This document shows positions 52,717 through 62,769 of a DNA stretch of 64,000 bases, piece after piece. A program made the translations under genes and the position numbers. Source of the DNA: Bradyrhizobium sp. CCGB01 (lineage in GTDB: Bacteria > Pseudomonadota > Alphaproteobacteria > Rhizobiales > Xanthobacteraceae); assembly GCF_024199795.1 (NCBI RefSeq), contig NZ_JANADK010000001.1, forward strand, positions 5,704,001 to 5,768,000, given 5' to 3'. Below the pieces are notes generated by a model. The model did no database searches, had not been told where the DNA came from, and worked only from the letters and a program-made list of their open reading frames with translations. How positions within the stretch are numbered: the stretch's first letter is position 1; every line of letters begins with the position of its first letter.

Positions 52717-53274
52717 CTATTTGGCCTTGCCCAGCGGCAGCAGGTTGGCGATCTTCTCGCCAAGCCGCATCAAGGCGACCAGCCGCGGCCGCGGCACCTT
52801 CAGCATCTGCATGAACCAGTGGTCGGCGAGCTCGGTGAAGGCGAGCATCTCCTTCAGCCGTTTGCTCGCGACCGGATTGATGGTCGGATCGTCGGCGGCA
52901 TCGGACACGCAGGCCCGGAGCGCTGTGATCGCCGGGTCGAGCTCGCGCTCCTTGCGGCGCGCCGCGATCCTCGCTGCGACCTCCCAAATGTCGGTCTCGG
53001 CCTCGTAATGATCGCGGCGGTCGCCGAGGATCGGCACCCGCCGGATCAAGTTCCAGGCGAGCAGCTCCTTCAGCGAATTGGAGACGTTGGAGCGCGCCAT
53101 GCCGAGCGTGTCGGCGATGTCCTCGGCCGTCATCGGAGCCTCGGCGAGATAGAGCAGCCCGTGGATCTGGCTGACCGAGCGATTGACGCCCCACCCGTCC
53201 CCCATGTCGCCCCAATGCAGGATGAAGCGCTCGACGGCGGCAGGCAATTTCTTCTTTCCGGTTATTTCTGTCAT
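52717..53274 (-). CDS. GbsR/MarR-family transcriptional regulator
   Basis: The 185-residue regulator has the GbsR-like opening FILHWGDMGDGWGVNRSVSQ and a winged helix-turn-helix with MTAEDIADTLGMARSNVSNS and LIRRVPILGDRRDHYEAETD as the wing. A helical tail follows. It is the first gene of a three-gene unit with DUF4166 and the TIGR01777 fusion. A near-perfect palindrome (53263-53284) covers its own start codon, so it very probably represses itself and the operon. Confidence 0.9.
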   Translation of the reverse strand: MTEITGKKKLPAAVERFILHWGDMGDGWGVNRSVSQIHGLLYLAEAPMTAEDIADTLGMARSNVSNSLKELLAWNLIRRVPILGDRRDHYEAETDIWEVAARIAARRKERELDPAITALRACVSDAADDPTINPVASKRLKEMLAFTELADHWFMQMLKVPRPRLVALMRLGEKIANLLPLGKAK

Positions 53275-53284
53275 AACAGAAATA
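53263..53284. promoter_or_regulatory. Palindromic operator over the GbsR-gene start codon
   Basis: TATTTCTGT and ACAGAAATA form perfect nine-base arms around a four-base centre (CATA) that contains part of the ATG (53272-53274 on the minus strand). Binding here would block transcription or translation initiation of the operon. The sequence is AT-rich compared with its surroundings, which makes chance less likely. Confidence 0.75.
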
Positions 53285-53425
53285 TCTGATGAATGCGACT
53301 GACTGTCAAGAGCGCCCGGCCGCTTGCGCCCTGCATACCGTCCGTCATATTTGCCTAAAAACATCCCAGAGAACGGGAACCAAACGCCCTTCGGCGCGTT
53401 TGCCCCGGTTCCAGGCGGGTTGAGA

Positions 53426-54946
53426 ATGGCGACAAAGTCCAGTCAACAGAGAGACTTGTTCGAAAGCGAGCGCAGTTTTCGGCTGTTGGTGGAAGGAGTC
53501 GCGGATTACGCACTCTACATGCTCGATCCCACCGGGATCATCACGAGCTGGAATATCGGCGGCGAGCGGATCAAGGGCTACGCGCCCGAAGAGATCCTCG
53601 GCCAGCATTTCTCGCGCTTCTACACCGAGACCGACCGCGCCAACGGCAAGCCCGCGCGTGCCCTCGGCATTGCGCGGGACCACGGCCGCTACGAGGAGGA
53701 AGGCTGGCGCGTCCGCAAGGATGGCACGTTCTTCTGGGCGAGCGTCATCATCGATCCGATCTACGAGCACGGTAGCCTGGTCGGCTTCGCCAAGATCACT
53801 CGCGACATCACCGAGCGGCGCAATTCGCAGCTCAAGCTCGAAGCGATGCAGAGGCAGCTTGCGGAGTCGCAGAAATTCGATGCGCTCGGACAGCTTACCG
53901 GCGGCGTCGCGCACGACTTCAACAACCTGTTGATGATCATCAGCGGCAGCCTTCACATCCTGAAGAAGGGCGACGACGACGAGGCCAAGCTTCAGCGCGC
54001 GATGTCAGCGATCGAGACGGCAACCAAGCGTGGCGCCGCACTGACCAGCCAGCTCCTGACCTTCGCGCGGCGGCAGAGCGTCAATCCCCAGGCGATCCGC
54101 TTCGGCGACCGCATCGAGGCGATCCGTGAAGTGCTTCAAGCCGGCGTCGGCAGCGCCGTTCATCTCGCCTTCGACATCGACCGCGAGGTCTGGTCGGTCA
54201 AGGCCGATGTCTCCGAGCTCGAGACGGGATTGCTCAATCTCGTCATCAACGCTCGCGATGCCATGCCCGACGGCGGCACGGTGACGGTCGGCGCAGGCAA
54301 CGTCGTCCTGGACGATCCGCTCCATGCCGGCGAGTTCGTCGCCATCACGGTCGCCGATACCGGGATTGGCATCCCCTCCGACGTCGTCGACAAGATCTTC
54401 GAGCCGTTCTTCACGACCAAACCCGTCGGAAAAGGCACCGGCCTCGGCCTGTCGCAGGTGCACGGCTTCGCGCATCAGGCGGGCGGCACGGTCAAGGTCG
54501 CAAGCGAACTCGGCAAGGGCACGACATTCACCATCCTGCTGCCGCGCGAAACCGGGGCCCCGGCGAGCGAGCCGCCTGAGACAGTTCCCGTTCTCGGCAC
54601 CGGCACAGTGCTGCTGGTCGAGGACAATCCCGACGTCGCGATCGTCAGCATCGGGCTGCTGGAGCAACTCGGCTATCGCGTGCGCCGGGTTGCCGACGCC
54701 GAGTCCGCATTGCGCGAGCTCGAGAAGAACGGCGTCGACTTCGTGTTCACCGACATCGTGATGCCCGGCAAGATGGACGGGCTCGGCCTTGCCCATCATC
54801 TGCGCCAGATCCGCCCTGGCCTGCCGATCCTGCTCGCCACCGGCTACAGCGAAGCCGCCGCCGACGTCCGCGGCGTTTTCCCGATCCTGCGCAAGCCCTA
54901 CGAGATCCACGAACTGAGCGAGGCGATCTCGAAGCTGCCGCGGTGA
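53426..54946 (+). CDS. PAS-domain hybrid histidine kinase (short form)
   Basis: The 506-residue soluble protein has one PAS domain (about 12-135: [40 protein letters not shown]), a HisKA-type dimerisation helix with the phospho-acceptor in [11 protein letters not shown], a HATPase domain ([28 protein letters not shown]), and a C-terminal receiver (about 390-505) with acceptor Asp in [11 protein letters not shown]. It lacks membrane segments. It is divergent from the GbsR operon. The partner regulator is not adjacent. Confidence 0.93.
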   Translation: MATKSSQQRDLFESERSFRLLVEGVADYALYMLDPTGIITSWNIGGERIKGYAPEEILGQHFSRFYTETDRANGKPARALGIARDHGRYEEEGWRVRKDGTFFWASVIIDPIYEHGSLVGFAKITRDITERRNSQLKLEAMQRQLAESQKFDALGQLTGGVAHDFNNLLMIISGSLHILKKGDDDEAKLQRAMSAIETATKRGAALTSQLLTFARRQSVNPQAIRFGDRIEAIREVLQAGVGSAVHLAFDIDREVWSVKADVSELETGLLNLVINARDAMPDGGTVTVGAGNVVLDDPLHAGEFVAITVADTGIGIPSDVVDKIFEPFFTTKPVGKGTGLGLSQVHGFAHQAGGTVKVASELGKGTTFTILLPRETGAPASEPPETVPVLGTGTVLLVEDNPDVAIVSIGLLEQLGYRVRRVADAESALRELEKNGVDFVFTDIVMPGKMDGLGLAHHLRQIRPGLPILLATGYSEAAADVRGVFPILRKPYEIHELSEAISKLPR

Positions 54947-54997
54947 AGCTGGCTTCTTCGCCACTCCCCGCGTGCGAGAAGAGCGAACGCAGCTCAC

Positions 54998-55297
54998 CTA
55001 CACCGTCGGCAACACCGAAAACACATCCCCCGCCCTGCGCAGGTTCAATTCATCCTCACTGGCGGTCTCGCTCGTGACGCTGTCCACGCGCGAGGACGGC
55101 GGGCCGTGGCGGCAGAGCGCGACCATGTCGGCGACATGCTTGGGTGCGCCCGCGAACAAAGCCTCCACGCTGCCGTCGCGGCGGTTGCGAACCCAGCCTT
55201 CGAGGCCGCTCGCCGTCGCCTGATACTCGACCCAGGCCCGATAGCCGACGCCCTGAACGCGCCCGCGGATCATGACCTGGAGAATCGCCCGACTCAT
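54998..55297 (-). CDS. acyP: Acylphosphatase
   Basis: This small cytosolic enzyme hydrolyses acyl phosphates. The 99-residue protein has the catalytic Arg in [14 protein letters not shown] and the catalytic Asn in [16 protein letters not shown], both in the correct order. Its ATG overlaps the stop of the oxaloacetate decarboxylase gene by four bases, so it is the second gene of that pair. Confidence 0.94.
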   Translation of the reverse strand: MSRAILQVMIRGRVQGVGYRAWVEYQATASGLEGWVRNRRDGSVEALFAGAPKHVADMVALCRHGPPSSRVDSVTSETASEDELNLRRAGDVFSVLPTV

Positions 55298-56160
55298 GTT
55301 TTCAGTCCGAGAAAGTCGGCGCCGCGCGCCTTGACGTCGGCCTCGCGCATGACGCGCTTGGTCAAGTCAGACGATGGGAGTCCTTTGAGGTTCTTCGGTG
55401 GCATGCCCTCACGCAACGCCTTCTGCGTGTCGTAGACGGCCTGCGTTGCAGCCGCGATCGGCGCGTGGCCCTGGAGCGCGATGCGCACACGCTGGCTGGC
55501 GAGATAGTCGGTGGCGTTCAAGTCGTCCGGCGCACCGCCGAGCACGATCGGCAGATGCGTAGCGGATACGATCGCCTCGAGCTCCGCGCGCGACTTGATG
55601 CCGGTGAAGAACAGCGCATCGACACCGGTCGCCTCATAGGCCCTGGCGCGGCGGATCGCATCCTCGATGGAGGTGACGGAGGCAGCTCCGGTGCGGCCCA
55701 TGATAACGAGCGAGGGATCGCCGCGGCCATCGAGCGCCGCCTTCATCTTGCCGACGCCCTCTTCCAGCGAGATCAGCTGCGTCTTCGCCTCGCCAAAGGC
55801 GGCCGGCAGCAGCGTGTCCTCAATGGTGAGGCCGGCAGCACCCGCGGTCTCCAGCTCCTGCACCGTGCGGCGCACGTTGAGCGCATTGCCATAGCCGTGA
55901 TCGGCATCGACCAGCACCGGGAGCACTGCCGCGCGCGACATCCGCCGCATCTGCTCGGCGAGCTCGGTGAGCGTGATCAGCGTGATATCGGGGTCGCCGA
56001 GCACCGCGAGCGAGGCCACCGAGCCGCCGAACATGCCGAGTGGAAAGCCGAGATCCTCGGCGATGCGGATGGAGATCGCGTCATAGACCGAGCCGGGATG
56101 AACGCAGGCCGAGCCCGTCAGGATCGATCGCAGTTTTTCGCGGCGGGAACGAAAGGCCAT
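55294..56160 (-). CDS. Oxaloacetate decarboxylase of the isocitrate lyase/PEP mutase superfamily
   Basis: The 288-residue enzyme has the superfamily's metal-binding segment [14 protein letters not shown], the [12 protein letters not shown] region and [10 protein letters not shown]. Relatives of this length are characterised as biotin-independent oxaloacetate decarboxylases (PA4872-type), though the superfamily also includes C-C and P-C lyases on other oxoacids. No signal or membrane segment. It overlaps acyP. Downstream lyase specificity cannot be confirmed by eye. Confidence 0.88.
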   Translation of the reverse strand: MAFRSRREKLRSILTGSACVHPGSVYDAISIRIAEDLGFPLGMFGGSVASLAVLGDPDITLITLTELAEQMRRMSRAAVLPVLVDADHGYGNALNVRRTVQELETAGAAGLTIEDTLLPAAFGEAKTQLISLEEGVGKMKAALDGRGDPSLVIMGRTGAASVTSIEDAIRRARAYEATGVDALFFTGIKSRAELEAIVSATHLPIVLGGAPDDLNATDYLASQRVRIALQGHAPIAAATQAVYDTQKALREGMPPKNLKGLPSSDLTKRVMREADVKARGADFLGLKT

Positions 56161-56178
56161 GGTGCCTCACTCTCAATT

Positions 56179-56283
56179 CCTCATCCTGAGGAGCGCGCTC
56201 TTGCGCGCGTCTCGAAGGATGAAGGCCCGACTGGTGGCCTCGCCCTTCGAGACACCGCGCAGGCGCGGCTCCTCAGGGTGAGG
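56179..56283. repeat. Palindromic intergenic repeat, CCTCATCCTGAGGAG family
   Basis: CCTCATCCTGAGGAGC at 56179 and GCTCCTCAGGGTGAGG ending at 56283 form imperfect outer arms. Inner arms are GTCTCGAAGG (from 56209) and CCTTCGAGAC (from 56244). It is a different family from those at 193 and 9301. It lies between pccA and the oxaloacetate decarboxylase gene on the minus strand, and could end the pccA transcript. Confidence 0.8.
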
Positions 56284-56307
56284 GTCGACTGTTGTGCCCT
56301 GGAGCGC

Positions 56308-58323
<2,016 letters not shown>

Positions 58324-58499
58324 GCTTTTCTTGAGTCTCGACCTTGGGCGGGACCCTTCCCCTGGCCGTTGGGGCCTGCGGGGACGGGCCGTGTGGCCCC
58401 CGTGGTACATCAAAATGGGCCGGAGGCAACGGTCTAAATCCGCGTCCTCTGGCGTACCAGCGCAAGACCGAAACCGGCCTGGTGAGCCCTTGAGCGGAC

Positions 58500-59570
58500 C
58501 TACGGCTTCGCGGCCCGGGCCACGTCCCGGACCAGGCCGTGAATGAAGCCCAGCTTGCCGACCACCGCCGGAGACAGGATGAAGGGATAGAGGTCGCGCA
58601 GCCCCATGGCGCGGTTGACGCTGTTCATGGCGAAGGTGAAGGGCAGCCATGCGTTGACGAGCGCCTCGACGTTCCTCGTCTCATAGGGGTTGAAACGGAT
58701 GCGCGCCGTCAATTCCCCGTCGCGGTCGACCTTGGGGCGCACCTCCATGCCGAACTCGGAGGCCATCTCCAGGGTATCGACGATGTGGAGGTAGTGCGCC
58801 CAGGTCTCGGCGAAGTCTTCCCAGGGATGCGTGGTCGCGTAGGCCGAGACGTAGTTCTGCTGCCAGTCCGGCGGCGCGCCTTCGGCATAATGGAGCTGCA
58901 AGGCCTGGCCGTAATCGGCGGAATCATCGCCGAACACCGCGCGGCATTCCTCCAGCCTGTCGCCGTCGCGCACCAGCACATCCCAGAAATAGTGGCCGAC
59001 CTCGTGGCGGAAATGCCCGAGCAGCGTGCGGTAGGGCTCGCCCATCTCGAGCCTGCGCCGCTCGCGTTCGATGTCGTCGGTCTCGGTCAGCGCGATCGTG
59101 ATCAGGCCGTTGTCGTGGCCGGTCATGATCCTCTGCCCGCTGTTCGGATCGTCGGCGAGGAAATTGAAGATCAGCCCATGTTCAGGATTTTCCTGCCGCG
59201 TCTGGAGCGGCAGCTTCCAGCGGATCAGGGAATAGAACAGCCGGTGTTTCGCCACCTCCAGCTCGCGCCAGCCGGCGAGCTGAACCGGATCGGACAGATC
59301 AGGCACGATGCCGTTGTGGCGGCAGGCGCGGCAATAGCCGGTGGTATCGCCCGCATCCGTCAGCCAGTTGCAGGCATCGTACTCGGCGTTGCGGCAGAGC
59401 ATCCGACGCTTGCCCTTGTCGGCGAGCGTGGCCCAGGCCTCGCCATCGGGCTCGATCGCCGACATCGTCTCCCTCTCCGGCAGGAATGCGACCCGGTGGC
59501 CGCAGCGTTCGCAGGCGCGGTTCTCGAAATAGAGGACGTTGCCGCAGTCCTGGCAGACAAAGAGCTTCAA
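58500..59570 (-). CDS. Putative zinc-binding metallopeptidase with N-terminal zinc ribbon
   Basis: The 356-residue protein has an N-terminal zinc ribbon (CQDCGNVLYFENRACERCGH; residues about 6-25) and a further Cys set in LCRNAEYDACNWLT and YCRACRHN. The catalytic domain has the HExxH motif in GHFRHEVGHYFWDVL near residue 192, with DFAETWAHYLH as the likely third ligand helix. The layout matches the Peptidase_Mx group (COG4307). No signal. Substrate unknown. Confidence 0.88.
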   Translation of the reverse strand: MKLFVCQDCGNVLYFENRACERCGHRVAFLPERETMSAIEPDGEAWATLADKGKRRMLCRNAEYDACNWLTDAGDTTGYCRACRHNGIVPDLSDPVQLAGWRELEVAKHRLFYSLIRWKLPLQTRQENPEHGLIFNFLADDPNSGQRIMTGHDNGLITIALTETDDIERERRRLEMGEPYRTLLGHFRHEVGHYFWDVLVRDGDRLEECRAVFGDDSADYGQALQLHYAEGAPPDWQQNYVSAYATTHPWEDFAETWAHYLHIVDTLEMASEFGMEVRPKVDRDGELTARIRFNPYETRNVEALVNAWLPFTFAMNSVNRAMGLRDLYPFILSPAVVGKLGFIHGLVRDVARAAKP

Positions 59571-59647
59571 GATTTAGCCTCTTCGGGAAGGGAGTTTTAT
59601 CAATAAGAGTTGTGGCGCCTCGCAGATACGCGCGCGGAGGGCTCATC

Positions 59648-59664
59648 GTTCCAATATTCGGAAC
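59648..59664. promoter_or_regulatory. Near-perfect palindrome between divergent genes
   Basis: GTTCC-AATATTC-GGAAC (five-base arms, seven-base spacer that is itself almost symmetric) lies between the metallopeptidase (-) and a histidine kinase (+). Its position about 80 bp before the metallopeptidase start would suit an operator. It is not the alphaproteobacterial SOS box, which is a direct repeat. Confidence 0.4.
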
Positions 59665-59781
59665 AAATAGCCAGACCCGGCGTTCGTTCACATCCACACC
59701 GGATCGGTGGCGCCTTTCCATTCTTATCCCCTTTTGAGCAATGGCTATCACGCTTTGTCTGTGTGAATATCGGCCCGGCAC

Positions 59782-62259
59782 GTGCGCTCTCGCATCACAA
59801 CGGCCGACACCTTGAACGATCCTCTGCCCGAGACCACCGCCGCCGAAAGGCTGCGCCAGCACCTCGAAGACATCGCGCGCGAGCGCGACGATGCCTACCG
59901 CGCGCTCCAGGAGCGCGAGGCGGAGCTGGCGCGCATCCAGCGCATCGGCAAGGTCGGCGGCCTCGAGGTCGACTTCCGCCAGGGCTTCAAGAACCGCCGC
60001 TCGCCGGAATATCTGATGATCCACGGGCTGCCGGCGGAAGCCGCCGACGAGACGCACGAGGACTGGGTCAACCGCATCCATCCCGAGGACCGCGACGCCG
60101 CGGTCAAGCATTTCTTCGATGCGCTGGCCGGCACGAGCGAAGACTATACAGCCGAGTACCGCATTATCCGCCCCAGCGACGGCGAGACCCGCTGGATCCG
60201 CGTCGTCGCCAAGCTCGAACGCGACACCGACGGCCGCGCCATCCGCCTCGTGGGCGCCCATATCGACGTCACGGCCCAGGCGCTCGCGCGCGAGACCCTG
60301 CGCGAGAGCGAGGAGCGTTTCCGGCTGATCGCCGACAGCGCGCCGGTGCCGATCTGGGTCACAAAGCTCGACCGCACGCGTTCCTTCGCCAACCAGGCTT
60401 ATGTCGACTTCGTCGGCCTGCCCTACGACCAGGCCATCGCCTTCGACTGGCGCAAGGTGCTGCATCCCGAGGACCTGCCGCATGTGCTCCAGCAATCGGT
60501 CCAGGGCGAAGCTTCGCTCAAACCGTTCGTGCTGGAGGCACGCTACAAGGACGCATCCGGTCAATGGCGCTGGCTGCGCTCGGAATCGCAACCGCGCTGG
60601 GACCCGACCGGCAAGCATATCGGCTTCATCGGCGTCGCCCACGACATCACCGTCGCCAAGCAGGCCGAGATCGAGCTGCGGCAACTCAACGAGACGCTGG
60701 AAGAGCGCATCGTGGAGCGCACCGCCCAGCTCGAATCCAACGAGGCGCGGCTACGCGCCATCCTGGAGACCAGCAACCAGTATCAGGGTCTGGTCAACCT
60801 CGAGGGCGAATTGCTCTATGCCAACAAGACCGCGCTCGACGGCATCAAGGCCAGCCCTGCGGACGTGATCGGCAAGCCATTCTGGGACACGCCCTGGTTC
60901 ACCGGCACCCACGGCATGAGCGCAACCGTGCGCGAGGCCTTCGACACCGTGCTCAGAGGCGAAGCGGTGCGGCTGGAGATGCGCCTGCGCCTGCCCATCG
61001 GCGAGCGCGATTTCGACTTCGGCATGCGTCCCGTGCTCGACCGCCACGGTAACATCACCGGCGCGGTACCCGAGGCCGTCGACATCACCGAGCGCCGTCG
61101 CGGCGAGGAAGCGCTGCGGCAATCGCAGAAGATGGAGGCGATCGGCCAGCTCACCGGCGGCGTCGCACATGACTTCAACAACCTGCTCACCATCATCCGC
61201 TCCGCGACCGACTTCCTGCGCCGCCGCGAGCTGCCGGAAGAACGCCGCCGCCGCTATGTCGACGCCATTTCCGACACCGTGGAGCGCGCCTCCAAGCTCA
61301 CCGCACAGCTTCTGGCCTTTGCGCGCAGGCAGCCGCTGAAACCGCAGATCTTCAACGTCGGCAGCCAGGTCGAGGGCGTGGCGCAACTGATCCGGCCGCT
61401 GGTCGGCGGCCGCATCGAGATCGGCGTCGAGGTGAACGATGCCGACTGCTTCACGGTGGCCGACATCGCGCAGTTTGAGAGCGCGCTGATCAACCTCGCC
61501 ATCAACGCCCGCGACGCCATGGACGGTGAAGGCCGCCTCACCATCGCCGTGCGCAAGGTCGCGGGCATCCCCGGCTTGCGCGCGCAGTCGGCGCGTGGCG
61601 GCGACTATGTCGCGATCTCGGTCGCGGACACCGGCAGCGGCATCGCGCCTGAGAACATCGACGCCATCTTCGAGCCGTTCTTCACCACCAAGGAAGTCGG
61701 CAAGGGTACCGGCCTCGGCCTCAGCCAGGCCTTCGGCTTCGCCAAGCAGTCCGAGGGCGACATCGCGGTGACCAGCATGCACGGCGAAGGCGCGACCTTC
61801 ACCATCTACCTGCCGCAGGCGCACAGTCCTGCCGCGGAGAAGGACGCTGCGGCACTGACCAGCGAAGCCGCGACCACGGGGCGCGGCTATCGCGTGCTTG
61901 TGGTCGAGGACAATGACGATGTCGGCCAGTTCTCGACCGAACTGCTGGAGGACCTCGGCTACGTCGTCCGCCGCGTCGCCAACGCCAATGCGGCGCTCGC
62001 CATCCTCGGCGAGAACGAATTCTCCGTCGACCTCGTCTTCTCCGACGTCATCATGCCCGGGATGAACGGCGTCGAGCTCGCCGGCATCATCCGCGAGCGC
62101 TATCCGGGCCTGCCCGTCGTGCTCACCTCCGGCTACAGCAACGTCCTCGCGGAAAATGCGCATCGCGGGTTCGAACTGATCCAGAAGCCGTATTCGGTGG
62201 AGTCGCTGTCGCGCATTTTGCGCAAGGCGATCACGGAGAAGCTGTCGGTGGCGCGCTAA
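59782..62259 (+). CDS. Multi-PAS hybrid histidine kinase
   Basis: The 825-residue soluble protein starts (GTG) with a coiled segment, then three PAS domains (about 45-170, 180-300, 325-440). The second and third are joined by a coiled coil (ELRQLNETLEERIVERTAQL). The kinase core follows with acceptor His in [17 protein letters not shown]-binding NARDAMDGEG, DTGSGIA and [12 protein letters not shown] receiver with acceptor Asp in LVFSDVIMPGMNGV lies at about 700-815. No transmembrane segment. It resembles the shorter kinase at 53426. Input signals cannot be read by eye. Confidence 0.93.
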   Translation: MRSRITTADTLNDPLPETTAAERLRQHLEDIARERDDAYRALQEREAELARIQRIGKVGGLEVDFRQGFKNRRSPEYLMIHGLPAEAADETHEDWVNRIHPEDRDAAVKHFFDALAGTSEDYTAEYRIIRPSDGETRWIRVVAKLERDTDGRAIRLVGAHIDVTAQALARETLRESEERFRLIADSAPVPIWVTKLDRTRSFANQAYVDFVGLPYDQAIAFDWRKVLHPEDLPHVLQQSVQGEASLKPFVLEARYKDASGQWRWLRSESQPRWDPTGKHIGFIGVAHDITVAKQAEIELRQLNETLEERIVERTAQLESNEARLRAILETSNQYQGLVNLEGELLYANKTALDGIKASPADVIGKPFWDTPWFTGTHGMSATVREAFDTVLRGEAVRLEMRLRLPIGERDFDFGMRPVLDRHGNITGAVPEAVDITERRRGEEALRQSQKMEAIGQLTGGVAHDFNNLLTIIRSATDFLRRRELPEERRRRYVDAISDTVERASKLTAQLLAFARRQPLKPQIFNVGSQVEGVAQLIRPLVGGRIEIGVEVNDADCFTVADIAQFESALINLAINARDAMDGEGRLTIAVRKVAGIPGLRAQSARGGDYVAISVADTGSGIAPENIDAIFEPFFTTKEVGKGTGLGLSQAFGFAKQSEGDIAVTSMHGEGATFTIYLPQAHSPAAEKDAAALTSEAATTGRGYRVLVVEDNDDVGQFSTELLEDLGYVVRRVANANAALAILGENEFSVDLVFSDVIMPGMNGVELAGIIRERYPGLPVVLTSGYSNVLAENAHRGFELIQKPYSVESLSRILRKAITEKLSVAR

Positions 62260-62270
62260 AGAGAGACTCC

Positions 62271-62711
62271 ATGAAACCCGCCCTCTTTTCCGCCTGGCAG
62301 ACCTGGGCGCTCCTCTCCGCCTGCTTCGCGGCGCTGACGGCGATCTTCGCCAAGGTCGGCGTCGAGAACATCAATCCGGATCTCGCCACCTTCATCCGCA
62401 CCATCGTGGTGCTGCTCGCGTTCTCGGTGCTGCTGTTCTTCACCGGCCAATTCGCCGTCCCGTCGGCGGTCTCGCCGAAGACATGGACGTTCCTGGTGCT
62501 GTCGGGGCTTGCGACCGGCGCCTCATGGCTCTGTTACTTTCGCGCGTTGAAGCTCGGCCCCGCCACGCTGGTGGCGCCGATCGACAAGCTCAGCGTCGTG
62601 CTGGTCGCTCTCTTCGCCTTCGCCTTTCTCGGCGAGCGGCCGACCGCGCAAGGCTGGCTTGGCATCGCCATGATCGGCGCCGGCGCAGTGCTGCTGGCCG
62701 TAAAATTCTAG
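62271..62711 (+). CDS. Half-size EamA/DMT transporter
   Basis: The 146-residue membrane protein contains one EamA repeat (about five helices) rather than the usual two (near 300 residues). Typical pieces are ALLSACFAALTAIFAKVGVE, the FRALKLGPATLVAPIDKLSV segment and LGERPTAQGWLGIAMIGAGA. Half-size members must form dimers, like EmrE-style proteins. It follows the histidine kinase by 11 bp and precedes an MFS gene. Substrate unknown. Confidence 0.88.
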   Translation: MKPALFSAWQTWALLSACFAALTAIFAKVGVENINPDLATFIRTIVVLLAFSVLLFFTGQFAVPSAVSPKTWTFLVLSGLATGASWLCYFRALKLGPATLVAPIDKLSVVLVALFAFAFLGERPTAQGWLGIAMIGAGAVLLAVKF

Positions 62712-62769
62712 GACGGAACAAAGGCTGCGTGAGATCGGTTTCTGTTCCCAGCCATGATCGGGGAGAGCG

